Source: G965230065 sp965230065
GTDB taxonomy: Bacteria > Bacteroidota > Bacteroidia > Cytophagales > Cyclobacteriaceae
DNA: 64,000 nt
Reading direction: 5' to 3'
Assembly: GCA_965230065.1 (NCBI GenBank)
Contig: OZ245942.1
Location: forward strand, 4,216,001-4,280,000
In this document: positions 33,890 to 42,883 of the stretch, piece after piece
How positions within the stretch are numbered: position 1 is the first letter of the stretch
Layout: every line of letters begins with the position of its first letter
The notes under the pieces: model-generated
What the model was told of the DNA's origin: nothing
The model's database searches: none
What the model saw: only the letters and a program-made list of their open reading frames with translations
Made by a program: the position numbers and the translations under genes

Positions 33890-34393
33890 TTACAATGGAG
33901 GAAATTTCACAACTATCTCCCTTACCCTACTCACTTCCTTTGCCTTATCTATATTCGATCGATTGTTGGTGGTAAGAATGGCAATCCCTCTGTATTTTTC
34001 CAGTTTTTGCAGCAAATAGCTGGTTTCCTGGTTGGCATATCGGTCGTGGGCATCCCGTACATTCGTGCGCTTACCAAACAGGGCATCCGCCTCATCAAAA
34101 AGTAAAATCCAATTGGAAGAAGAAGCCTTGTCCAATATTTTATTCAAATTTTTCTCAGTTTCACCGATGTATTTGTTCTGGACAGCCCGCAGGTTTAAAT
34201 GATAGAGCTGCTTTCCCAGCCTGACGGCCAAAGCCTTAGCGGCTGATTGCATACTGTGTTTGGACATGCCTGTAAAAACCAGCAAAGTCGTTTTCAGGGC
34301 AAAGTCTTCATAGCGAAAATCACCCACCATTTGTTCAAAAGACGGGTCTTTGTAACGCATTGATGCAGGGTATCTTGATAATAACTTATTCAT
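33890..34393 (-). CDS. eCIS/Afp15-type AAA+ protein lacking Walker A
   Basis: A protein of 167 residues. The text YIGETEKNLNKILDKA, ILLFDEADALFGKRTNVRDA and HDRYANQETSYLLQKLEKY is that of small AAA+ ATPases found in extracellular contractile injection system loci (Afp15-like). The Walker B Asp-Glu is intact. At the position of Walker A, where relatives read G-P-S-G-T-G-K-T, this protein reads GMSKHSMQ with no change in length, so the nucleotide-binding Lys and Thr are gone. The usual F-L-R-R-[IF]-R near the end is also altered (KAKEVSRVREIVVKF). It is probably a non-hydrolysing relative. No sheath, tube or baseplate gene is in the window. Confidence 0.75.
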   Translation of the reverse strand: MNKLLSRYPASMRYKDPSFEQMVGDFRYEDFALKTTLLVFTGMSKHSMQSAAKALAVRLGKQLYHLNLRAVQNKYIGETEKNLNKILDKASSSNWILLFDEADALFGKRTNVRDAHDRYANQETSYLLQKLEKYRGIAILTTNNRSNIDKAKEVSRVREIVVKFPPL

Positions 34394-34577
34394 TGTTGGT
34401 ACAATTTAATTATTTTATTGGCAATATAGTATTTACCTTGGAGTACTATTTTATCCAACTGGCAATCCACACTTTATACTACGTTAAATACTATTATCAA
34501 ACACCAATAGAATCTTTGCATCACCATAGCAAAAAAGGGGGATTTTAACTAAATTATCATTCTCTGTCAAATATGCT

Positions 34578-37500
34578 ATGAAACCACTGTGTATCCGGCT
34601 ATACCAATATAGTTTATTTTGTTTTTACCTTGTTTTCACAAATGTTTCTTCATTTGGTCAGCCATCTCCTCTGAATTTTCAACATATTGGAGAAGCAATA
34701 GGGCTTACCAAAGCACATGTTTGGACCATCTATCAGGATAAACAAGGCATTATTTGGTTGGGCACTTTTAACATGGGGTTAATAAGCTTTGATGGGAATG
34801 ACTTTAAAATATTCAAGCACAATCCTACAGATTCAACCAGCATTAGTGGCAACTGGGTCAATGTAATTTATGAAGACAGCAAAGGTAATTTTTGGGTAGG
34901 TACCCGCTATGGTGGCCTGAACCTTTATCTGCCAGATTATGGTTTATTTCACCATTTCAGGAACGACAAAGAAGATTCTACTACCTTAAGCAATGACCTG
35001 GTCAGGGATGTGCTTGAAGATCGGGACGGAAACCTCTGGGTAAGTACCGATGGGGGGCTGGACTTGTTTAAGTATAGCGGTGATCCGCTGGGTGAGCACA
35101 CTTTTATCCATCACAAATACAATGGGGATGATGAAAATAGCATAAGTAGTGATTACCTCACCGATCTGTTTATTGATAGCAAAGGCAATTTCTGGATAGG
35201 AACCTACGGGGGCGGATTCAATCAATATGATGATAAAAAGAAACATTTCATCCGGTTTACCCATGATCCGGATAATCCCAAAAGTTTGTCGCATAATATA
35301 GTAACTTCAATCACCGAAGACCGTCAGGGTAACTTATGGATCGGTACATTGGGGGGAGGTTTGAATTTATTTGACACTGAAACCAATAAATTTATTCGAT
35401 ATCAAAATGCCCCCAATGACCAGGGAAGTATACCGAGTAACCTGATTTGGTCAATACGAACAGATGAAAAAGATAACCTTTGGATAGGAACAGAGGATAA
35501 AGGGTTGGTCTTTTTTGATCAGCATCATCATACTTTTCAACATTATACCCACGATAGGTTGAATGAAAAAAGCCTCAGTGCCAATCAGGTTTTTTCTGTT
35601 TTCCTCAGCAGGGAAAAAGACTTATGGGTTGGCACATGGGGAGGAGGCGTGAATTTCAGCAGTGGAAACAGGAAACCATTTATCACTTATTCGCCCTCAA
35701 ACAAAGAAGGCAGCATCAGTCACCTCATAGTTACCTCTTTATTCACAAGAAAAGACAGAAGCGTTTGGGTAGGCACAGAAGGGGGTGGTTTAAATTTACT
35801 CGATCTGAATACAGGCAAATTCAGGCATTTTAAACATGACCCTGCCAACCGACATACCCTCAGTAGCAATGAGGTCATGACCGTATTTGAAGATCGAAAG
35901 GGATTTGTCTGGGTAGGCACCCGTGGAGCAGGCTTAACGGTTCTAAGCCCTGATCTGCATTCGGTGTATAAAAAGTATGACCATGATCCCAGCGACTTTA
36001 CTACTTTAAGCTCACATACAGTAAGATCCATTTTTGAAGATACGGAAGGAAACATCTGGATTGGTACAGACGACGGCCTTGATGTATTGAACCGGAACTC
36101 CGATGATTTCACCACTTATCATTGGCCTGACATTGCAAACAACTTTGTGACAAATATTTATCCTTATGACAAAGAACATTTTTGGGTGGGCACCCGAAAT
36201 GGGTTGAGCCTTTTCAGTATAAAAGAAAGAAAGTCTAAAAATTATACTCCTGATCATACGGTACCGGGCAGCATCAGTCATCAGTGGATTTCCAGCATCT
36301 ATCAGGATTCGAAAGAAAATATATGGATAGGTACCTCTTATGGCTTGAATTTATTCCAACCGGAGAATGGTTCCTTTGTCACATTTTATGAAAATGATGG
36401 GTTAGCCAACAATGGTATTGGTGGGATTGTGGAGGACGATCAGGGGTATTTATGGATCAGCGGTGTTGGATTTTCAAAATTTGACTTTGCCCATCGAACC
36501 TTCAAAAACTATGATGAGGTCGGTAGTTTAACGGTTTGTGTGAAAGCGACAAATGGCGACATCATAGCGGGCAGTCTGAATGGATTGGTGCAATTTGATC
36601 CGGAGAGTATTACTGATAATGCCATCGTACCTCCTGTTTTCATTACCCAATTTTATTTGTTCAATGAACCATCAGGGATTAAAGTTCCGGGTGCATCACA
36701 ATTAAAGCAGGTATCAGCGGTCGACAGGATTATCCTGGATCACCATCAATCAGTATTCTCTTTAGAATTCAGCGCTTTGCAATTTACCTACCCCGAAAAA
36801 AGTAAATACGCTTACCAACTGGTGGGTTTTAACGAAGATTGGATTTATACAGGCAGTGACCGCAGGATGGCCACCTATACCAATCTCGATCCGGGTACGT
36901 ACCAGTTTCAGGTAAAAGCTACCAACAGCGATGGGATTTGGAATCAACAGCCAACTACCCTCGACATCATTATCAAACCTCCGTCCTGGCGAACCTGGTG
37001 GGCTTATACTCTCTATGCTGTTGCTTTTCTCGGACTCATATATGGGCTTAGAGAATATGAACTAAATCGCATTCGTCTCAATCATCAATTGCAGTTGAAG
37101 AATGTGGAAGCCCGGCGTTTGACTGAAGTAGACGCCATAAAGTCCCGGTTTTTTTCCAATATCTCCCACGAATTCCGAACCCCCTTGACTCTGATTTTAG
37201 GGCCAGTTGACCGCTTACTTAAAAAGTTGAGTGAAAATAGTACTGAAAGGAAAGAATTTTTGCTCATCAGGCGCAATGCAAAACGGCTCCTGGTACTGAT
37301 CAACCAATTGCTGGATCTTGCCAAAATTGAATCAGGAGCCATGAAACTGGAAGCTTCGGAAAATGATCTGATGGGCTTTCTGCGGCCTGTACTCCTTTCC
37401 TTTGAATCCCTGGCCGAGAGCAAAAATATTAACTATCAATTCAACTTTGGACTGGAACGGCTGGTTCTTTACTTTGACAATGATAAACTCGAAAAAATCA

Positions 37501-38702
37501 TATCAAACTTGGTATCCAATGCCCTTAAGTTTACGCCTAAAGAAGGAAAAGTGCGCATTGAAGTTATACTGCAAGGTGACGAAAAATCCGATTATGTAGC
37601 CATTAAAGTGATTGACAGTGGTATCGGAATTCCGCAGGACGAGATGGAAAAAGTGTTTGACCGGTTTTACCAGATTGACACCCCCCATCAATACAAATTG
37701 GAAGGTACGGGCATAGGATTGGCTCTTACTAAAGAACTGGTGGGACTACATCACGGTGAGATTTTAGTTGAGAGTGAGATAAACATTGGATCCACCTTTA
37801 CAGTAATATTGCCGTTAGGGAAAGATCATTTAACATCTGAAGAGCTTGCAGAAAAATCATCTTCAGAAAGCCCTGCTCTGGTATTGGATGCGTATAAAGA
37901 AGTTGAATCCCATGTTGAGGAAGAGCAGATAAAATCTGATGAAACTATTATTTTAGTGATTGAAGATAACCAGGATTTAAGAGAATATATAAAGCTCAAC
38001 ATCAAAGACCATCCTAAAACCAGGCACTTTAAAGTGACCGAAGCCATCCATGGAAAAGAAGGGCTTGCAAAGGCGATCCATCTTACACCTGATCTGATTA
38101 TTACTGACCTGATGATGCCAGAAATGGATGGGCTGACCCTTTGTGCCCATTTAAAAAAGGATGAACGTACCAGCCATATTCCGGTAGTAATGCTTACGGC
38201 CAAAGCAGACAGAAAAAGCAAGCTGGTTGGATTAGAATCCGGGGTTGATGATTATATTTCCAAACCCTTTGATGCAGATGAACTCATGGCCCGGCTCACC
38301 AACCTAATTGCCCAACGGGAGTTGCTTAGAAAGAAATATACGCAGTCTTTTACCTTTCAACCAGAAAAAATAGCAGTTAACTCGGTAGACCAACGTTTCC
38401 TGGAAAGGGTGAAAAACATCCTGGAAAAACGTATGGATGATCCTGCACTCGATGTCGATGATTTCAGCCGGGAAATCGGCATGAGCCGGTCCCAGTTTTA
38501 CCGAAAGCTGAAAAGCCTTTTGGGTCAATCTCCCAACCATTTCATCCGTGAAATGCGCCTCGCACGGGCCGCCCAACTCTTTGATGAGCATTTTGGCACT
38601 GTAGCAGAAGTAGCGTATGCAGTGGGGTTTAACAACTTATCTTATTTTACCCGGAGTTTTAAAGATAAGTATCACCAACTCCCCTCTGATTATATCTCAT
38701 AA
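34578..38702 (+). CDS. Hybrid two-component regulator with a two-component-propeller sensor
   Basis: A protein of 1,374 residues. A signal peptide is followed by a 14-blade-type periplasmic propeller (about 30-690; repeated blades of the form I-x-x-D-x-x-G-x-[IL]-W-[IV]-G-T), a Y_Y_Y domain near 735-795, one membrane helix near 805-823, HisKA with NISHEFRTPL (H864), HATPase (N box SNLVSNALKFTP, G boxes DSGIGIP and GTGIGLAL), a receiver with TDLMMPEMDG (D1177) and a C-terminal AraC helix-turn-helix (about 1270-1374). It senses a ligand in the periplasm and acts directly on DNA. In Bacteroides such proteins usually control polysaccharide loci. Here the genes downstream encode envelope proteins and no SusCD pair. 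Confidence 0.95.
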   Translation: MKPLCIRLYQYSLFCFYLVFTNVSSFGQPSPLNFQHIGEAIGLTKAHVWTIYQDKQGIIWLGTFNMGLISFDGNDFKIFKHNPTDSTSISGNWVNVIYEDSKGNFWVGTRYGGLNLYLPDYGLFHHFRNDKEDSTTLSNDLVRDVLEDRDGNLWVSTDGGLDLFKYSGDPLGEHTFIHHKYNGDDENSISSDYLTDLFIDSKGNFWIGTYGGGFNQYDDKKKHFIRFTHDPDNPKSLSHNIVTSITEDRQGNLWIGTLGGGLNLFDTETNKFIRYQNAPNDQGSIPSNLIWSIRTDEKDNLWIGTEDKGLVFFDQHHHTFQHYTHDRLNEKSLSANQVFSVFLSREKDLWVGTWGGGVNFSSGNRKPFITYSPSNKEGSISHLIVTSLFTRKDRSVWVGTEGGGLNLLDLNTGKFRHFKHDPANRHTLSSNEVMTVFEDRKGFVWVGTRGAGLTVLSPDLHSVYKKYDHDPSDFTTLSSHTVRSIFEDTEGNIWIGTDDGLDVLNRNSDDFTTYHWPDIANNFVTNIYPYDKEHFWVGTRNGLSLFSIKERKSKNYTPDHTVPGSISHQWISSIYQDSKENIWIGTSYGLNLFQPENGSFVTFYENDGLANNGIGGIVEDDQGYLWISGVGFSKFDFAHRTFKNYDEVGSLTVCVKATNGDIIAGSLNGLVQFDPESITDNAIVPPVFITQFYLFNEPSGIKVPGASQLKQVSAVDRIILDHHQSVFSLEFSALQFTYPEKSKYAYQLVGFNEDWIYTGSDRRMATYTNLDPGTYQFQVKATNSDGIWNQQPTTLDIIIKPPSWRTWWAYTLYAVAFLGLIYGLREYELNRIRLNHQLQLKNVEARRLTEVDAIKSRFFSNISHEFRTPLTLILGPVDRLLKKLSENSTERKEFLLIRRNAKRLLVLINQLLDLAKIESGAMKLEASENDLMGFLRPVLLSFESLAESKNINYQFNFGLERLVLYFDNDKLEKIISNLVSNALKFTPKEGKVRIEVILQGDEKSDYVAIKVIDSGIGIPQDEMEKVFDRFYQIDTPHQYKLEGTGIGLALTKELVGLHHGEILVESEINIGSTFTVILPLGKDHLTSEELAEKSSSESPALVLDAYKEVESHVEEEQIKSDETIILVIEDNQDLREYIKLNIKDHPKTRHFKVTEAIHGKEGLAKAIHLTPDLIITDLMMPEMDGLTLCAHLKKDERTSHIPVVMLTAKADRKSKLVGLESGVDDYISKPFDADELMARLTNLIAQRELLRKKYTQSFTFQPEKIAVNSVDQRFLERVKNILEKRMDDPALDVDDFSREIGMSRSQFYRKLKSLLGQSPNHFIREMRLARAAQLFDEHFGTVAEVAYAVGFNNLSYFTRSFKDKYHQLPSDYIS

Positions 38703-38911
38703 TTCTTCTTGCCAAAGGTAAACACTAAAACTAGTGGAAACTTCTATAAAATTGAAAGGAAGCCTCTATATACCCGCCCCTGAATATTAGTGAAATTTGG
38801 TTAAAGTATCATTATGCAACCAATGTGTTAGGATTTGACCTGTTTGTGGTAAAGCAATTTTCCGCCCCTCTGTACCTTTCGGTCTAAATCAAAATTATCA
38901 GCATTACTACC

Positions 38912-40180
38912 ATGACAAAGTCAAAGCTTTTTTTCTGCGCCTGTTTCTTTTGGATGATAATAGCACAACCGGTATTGGGTGGGCCCGCTCCTCATAAAGT
39001 ATTGCTCACTGATTTTAAATTCAGGACTTTAAATCAATTCATATTTCCCAATTATCTAGTGGATTCATTGGCGGAAGAAGCCGTTTTTGAAAAGGCGTTG
39101 GCCTTAATTACAATGCGGATCGGTGGGTGTGAAATTGCAACATATCAGCCAGAAAAGATTAGGTACGATGTCAATACAGGAGATTTTAACTTAAATAAAG
39201 TTCCCCGGGATGGGCACGATTACTATGTGCAGATCGCCACCCACATCGACGGTATACAGGACATATTCCTGGGTTTTGGTTTACTAAGATTTCAATTTGT
39301 GACCCGGGTCAGGATAGAGACTCCTGGCAGGAAAGAAGTTTTTACCCATCAGTATATGATCCCTTTCAATAGCAAGCAAGAATACGGTCGCCTGTTTGAC
39401 GAACGGCTCATAGGAAAAGAGGATTTTACCGACCTGTACATCCAATCCCTGGAAGGCGTATTTTATGGAAAGGATAAGGCAAAAGGAACTCTGAAATTCA
39501 CAAAACCTGCTGTTACCCAATATGAAACTTTTCTGAACGAAGCCAACCCTTATACTATTAAATTAAAAGTGGGTGTTTTTGGCAGAAAACTCAATTTTAA
39601 CAATGTAAAACAGGGAAATAACTTTGTGGTTGAGATAAAAGAAGGCATCCCGGTAAATTCAGGGATAGACGCAGAAGGGATTTATGAGAAATCTAAGATA
39701 CGTAAAAACTATAACGTCAAACATCCCTTGGCGCAAGGTACCTATAAAATCAAAACTTTATACAAATCGGCTAAGTTGATAGCCAACTTTATTACCGCAG
39801 GCGAACCTTCATTTACCCTTCAGGGAACGCAGGATGAGCAGGAAATATTCTACTTTCAGGCGGGTTTGTATGAAGATAGGTTTGATGGCATTTACTCTCC
39901 CCAAATGCTTAAAATTGAGGGCATCAGAGCGGGGAATATCTATCTGATGAAATATAACACTTTCTCTAATTTCCTGGAAATAAGGGTAGATGATGTATTA
40001 GTGGGGATGATCATACTGGGTCAAACTAATTTCGATGAAGTAACCCAGGGAGTTGGTGATTCATACCAACTGTTTATTAAAGAAGGTTCTCTTCCTGAGG
40101 TGCAAATCATGGATGCTTTCCTGGTGTACATGATATGCAATGATTTTTTATTGAATGATGAAGAGGAAGTGTCTAACTAA
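38912..40180 (+). CDS. Secreted protein of unknown function
   Basis: A protein of 422 residues with a signal peptide (CACFFWMIIAQPVLGG). The mature part opens with KVLLTDFKFRTLNQFIFPNY and is beta-rich in its middle (YVQIATHIDGIQDIF, FQFVTRVRIET). The C-terminal half includes strands such as TYKIKTLYKSAKLIANFITA and a closing acidic tail. I recognise no family. It is the first gene after the hybrid regulator and lies 36 nt before a beta-barrel gene on the same strand, so it may be part of a regulated envelope operon. Confidence 0.7.
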   Translation: MTKSKLFFCACFFWMIIAQPVLGGPAPHKVLLTDFKFRTLNQFIFPNYLVDSLAEEAVFEKALALITMRIGGCEIATYQPEKIRYDVNTGDFNLNKVPRDGHDYYVQIATHIDGIQDIFLGFGLLRFQFVTRVRIETPGRKEVFTHQYMIPFNSKQEYGRLFDERLIGKEDFTDLYIQSLEGVFYGKDKAKGTLKFTKPAVTQYETFLNEANPYTIKLKVGVFGRKLNFNNVKQGNNFVVEIKEGIPVNSGIDAEGIYEKSKIRKNYNVKHPLAQGTYKIKTLYKSAKLIANFITAGEPSFTLQGTQDEQEIFYFQAGLYEDRFDGIYSPQMLKIEGIRAGNIYLMKYNTFSNFLEIRVDDVLVGMIILGQTNFDEVTQGVGDSYQLFIKEGSLPEVQIMDAFLVYMICNDFLLNDEEEVSN

Positions 40181-40216
40181 AATTAATTTATCGTCTCACA
40201 CTAACCGACGCTAAAA

Positions 40217-40918
40217 ATGTATAACCAAATCATCATCATACTCGCATTTTGCAGTTTCTTGAGTAATACAGGAATGGCCCAGGATGAGGAACGAAACAAA
40301 ATTGGATTTTACCCTACGTTTTCATTCTTAACAGGTTTTCCGGCAGGTACTTTCAAAAATGAATTTGACAGGAAAGTACTTTTAGGTTTCAATTTTGACG
40401 GTGTGATTGCACCTGTGAAAAAAATTTCATTCTGGCAACCGGGTGCCCAGGCAGAATTTTTATTTACAAGCAACAAAAAGGACACCTGGAAAGGAATTGA
40501 AGTGGAAACTGGAGGTGCCTTTATTAAGCTCAATATTATCAACCGCATCCGGCCGACACATAAAGGAAAGATTGATCCATTTTTCGAGTTTGCCTACGGG
40601 CTCAACATAAGTTCTACAACCACCAGCTACGAGATTGTAGACGAGGCCACCTTCTGGGAGGAGTTTTTCCTGGGGGCAGATGATGAAATTATCAGAGAAC
40701 AACTCAATGATTATACTGATACTGCCAGCAACCTGGGCATCGGGATAGGAGCTTTTATCAAAAATCTGGTAGTGGTACAGGTAAAATATAATTTCAGCCC
40801 CGATATAGGATTTGTAACAAAGGAAGGCATTGTGGTTGTAAATGACCGCATCAATTACAATCCTACCAAGGCTGATATGCATACCATTTCCCTGAGTATA
40901 GGCTTTAATTTAATGTAA
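40217..40918 (+). CDS. Outer-membrane beta-barrel protein
   Basis: A protein of 233 residues with a signal peptide cut after GMAQ near residue 21. The mature part shows alternating hydrophobic strands with aromatic ends (KIGFYPTFSFLTGFPAG, KVLLGFNFDGVIAPV, IDPFFEFAYGLNISST, NLGIGIGAFIKNLVVVQVKY) and ends HTISLSIGFNLM, a typical C-terminal barrel strand. This fits an eight- to ten-stranded PorT/OmpA-like barrel. The substrate or partner is unknown. Confidence 0.8.
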   Translation: MYNQIIIILAFCSFLSNTGMAQDEERNKIGFYPTFSFLTGFPAGTFKNEFDRKVLLGFNFDGVIAPVKKISFWQPGAQAEFLFTSNKKDTWKGIEVETGGAFIKLNIINRIRPTHKGKIDPFFEFAYGLNISSTTTSYEIVDEATFWEEFFLGADDEIIREQLNDYTDTASNLGIGIGAFIKNLVVVQVKYNFSPDIGFVTKEGIVVVNDRINYNPTKADMHTISLSIGFNLM

Positions 40919-40974
40919 ACCAATATGTATCGGATGTAATACTTCATTCATTCACCCAAACCTCAAAAACCTAA

Positions 40975-41577
40975 ATGAAAGCACTTCATACAAACCATTT
41001 TCTGGCAGTGGTAATGTGCCTGATTTCTGTTACAACTTTCGGTCAGCACAAGCTCACCCAACTCACCTTCGAAACCGGCACTGCCATTACAGCCTTGCCC
41101 TTTGTAGGGGCCCCACAATTGTTCTACACCAGTTACCATCCTTTCACAACCGTTGGAGCGCGTTTGGTATGGAAAGAAAAAGGAAAGCACGCCTGGGAGC
41201 AGAGTTTTAACCTGGGTTACATCTATCACCGTTTCGTTCAGCATAGCATACCCCTGTTTACAGAAACCATCTATCGCTATGATTTTAATAAATCATTTAG
41301 CATGCGTGCTCACTTAGGGGTGGGTTATCTGCACAGCATTCCAGGTACAGACCGTTTTGAACTCGACGAACAGGGAGAATATGAAAAAATCACAAGTTTA
41401 GGCCGCGCACAGGCCGGTGTAAAATTTTCTATCTCAGCATCCTATGCCCTCAATCAAGATATACAGCTTTCTCTTAACTATGGTGTGCTCGGTCAACTGC
41501 CTTTTGTTAAATCGTATGTGCCACTGCTGCCTTACAATGCTATTCAGTTGGGCATCGCTAAAAATATTTCAAAATGA
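40975..41577 (+). CDS. Outer-membrane beta-barrel-like protein
   Basis: A protein of 200 residues with a signal peptide (HFLAVVMCLISVTTFGQ). Strands such as QLTFETGTAITALPFVG, TVGARLVWKEKGKHAWEQSF, SMRAHLGVGYLHSIPG, GVKFSISASYALNQDIQLSL and the closing AIQLGIAKNIS suggest a small beta-barrel. The stop overlaps the start of the serine hydrolase gene by 4 nt (ATGA), so the two are translationally coupled and probably work on the same task. Confidence 0.78.
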   Translation: MKALHTNHFLAVVMCLISVTTFGQHKLTQLTFETGTAITALPFVGAPQLFYTSYHPFTTVGARLVWKEKGKHAWEQSFNLGYIYHRFVQHSIPLFTETIYRYDFNKSFSMRAHLGVGYLHSIPGTDRFELDEQGEYEKITSLGRAQAGVKFSISASYALNQDIQLSLNYGVLGQLPFVKSYVPLLPYNAIQLGIAKNISK

Positions 41578-42746
41578 AAAAGTTCTGGGTTTCTCTTTTA
41601 GGCTTGATTTTTCTGGTTACACTGTCTTGCGGCGAGGCTGATATCGGCCCTTCCAATCACTGTACCTATACTCCATCTGCTTCCAGCGCTATGCATCCAA
41701 AAAATGCAGTGTTTCAATCGATCCTGGATATATACGTGAAAAAAGGGCTGCCCGGAATTTCTACTCTGATACAAGACGAAGATGGGGTGTGGGTTGGTTA
41801 TGCAGGCAAAGCAGATATTGATAAGAATGTTCCGTTTACTCCGTGCCATTCTTCCAAGGCCGCCAGTATCACCAAGTTTATGGTGGGCACCCTAACGTTT
41901 ATGCTACAGGAGCGTGGGTTGATTCATATCGATGATCCCATTTCAAAATATGTAGATGCCGATATTATCTCAAAAGTGAAGAATGCCGACAAGGTGACGA
42001 TCAAAAACTGTTTGCAGCATACCACCGGCATTTACGATATCATTACGGATGCTGAGTTTTATCTGGCTGTGCTTAACAATCCGAATAAACAATGGGATGC
42101 TGAAGAGTTACTAAAATTAGTCTATGGCAAAGACCCTTACTTTGTACCCAACGAAGGTGTGAAGTATAGCAACACCAACACCATATTCGTAGGCATGTGT
42201 CTTGACAAAGTTTTGGGATACCCGCACGCCAAAGCACTGCATGAAATGATCTGGGATCCGCTCGGTATGCAAGATACCTACTATCAATCGCGTGAACCGT
42301 TGCCTCCTATAGTAGCACAAGGCTATTACGATCTCTATAACAACAATACGATTGTGAATGTATCCAATCTCATCACCGGCAGTGGCAATGGTTACGGTGG
42401 TGTGTTCAGCACCGTTTATGATCTTCAAAAATTTATGAATGCCTATTACTTCGATAAAACTCTGGTGAGCGAAGAAAGTATGGGCACGATGATGACCTTT
42501 GTTTCCGAAGGTGATATGAACAATCTGGGAGTAGGAATTATGCAAAAATTCAAAAACTTCTCACCGCATTTAGGCGTGGGGCACTCGGGCCGCGACTTGG
42601 GCTACAGTGCTGACTTGTTTCTGTTTCCAACACGCAACGATCGCCTGATGATCTTCTTTGTGAATTACGGCACAGATGGAGATTCTGCCTTGAGGGAAGT
42701 GTTCAGGGAATTTGAAAAAACGTTGGTATTGGAGCTTACGGAATAG
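41574..42746 (+). CDS. Class C beta-lactamase-like serine hydrolase (lipoprotein)
   Basis: A protein of 390 residues. A lipobox (LVTLSC, Cys19) marks it as a lipoprotein. The serine beta-lactamase/DD-peptidase motifs are S-x-x-K as SITK (S98, K101), Y-x-N as YSN (Y198 to N200) and the third box as HSG (H337-G339), all in normal spacing. Members of this family include DD-carboxypeptidases, esterases and lipases; true cephalosporinases usually have K-T-G in the third box, while H-x-G is common in the esterase/EstB and D-aminopeptidase branch. It probably acts on peptidoglycan peptides or small esters in the periplasm. It is coupled to the beta-barrel gene upstream. Confidence 0.9.
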   Translation: MKKFWVSLLGLIFLVTLSCGEADIGPSNHCTYTPSASSAMHPKNAVFQSILDIYVKKGLPGISTLIQDEDGVWVGYAGKADIDKNVPFTPCHSSKAASITKFMVGTLTFMLQERGLIHIDDPISKYVDADIISKVKNADKVTIKNCLQHTTGIYDIITDAEFYLAVLNNPNKQWDAEELLKLVYGKDPYFVPNEGVKYSNTNTIFVGMCLDKVLGYPHAKALHEMIWDPLGMQDTYYQSREPLPPIVAQGYYDLYNNNTIVNVSNLITGSGNGYGGVFSTVYDLQKFMNAYYFDKTLVSEESMGTMMTFVSEGDMNNLGVGIMQKFKNFSPHLGVGHSGRDLGYSADLFLFPTRNDRLMIFFVNYGTDGDSALREVFREFEKTLVLELTE

Positions 42747-42883
42747 AAAGGGGATTGGATTAATTCAAAACCATTATAGGATCAAAACTAATTTATCATC
42801 TTACAATAACCAACTCAAAAGATGTGCAAATGATTTATGATAATACATAAACTTCAAACCCTTCACTTAAACCCCAAAACACC

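Noticed and set aside
41574..42746. A true class C beta-lactamase
   Set aside because: The third motif is HSG, not KTG, and the protein is a lipoprotein coupled to a beta-barrel gene. A peptidase or esterase role is at least as likely.
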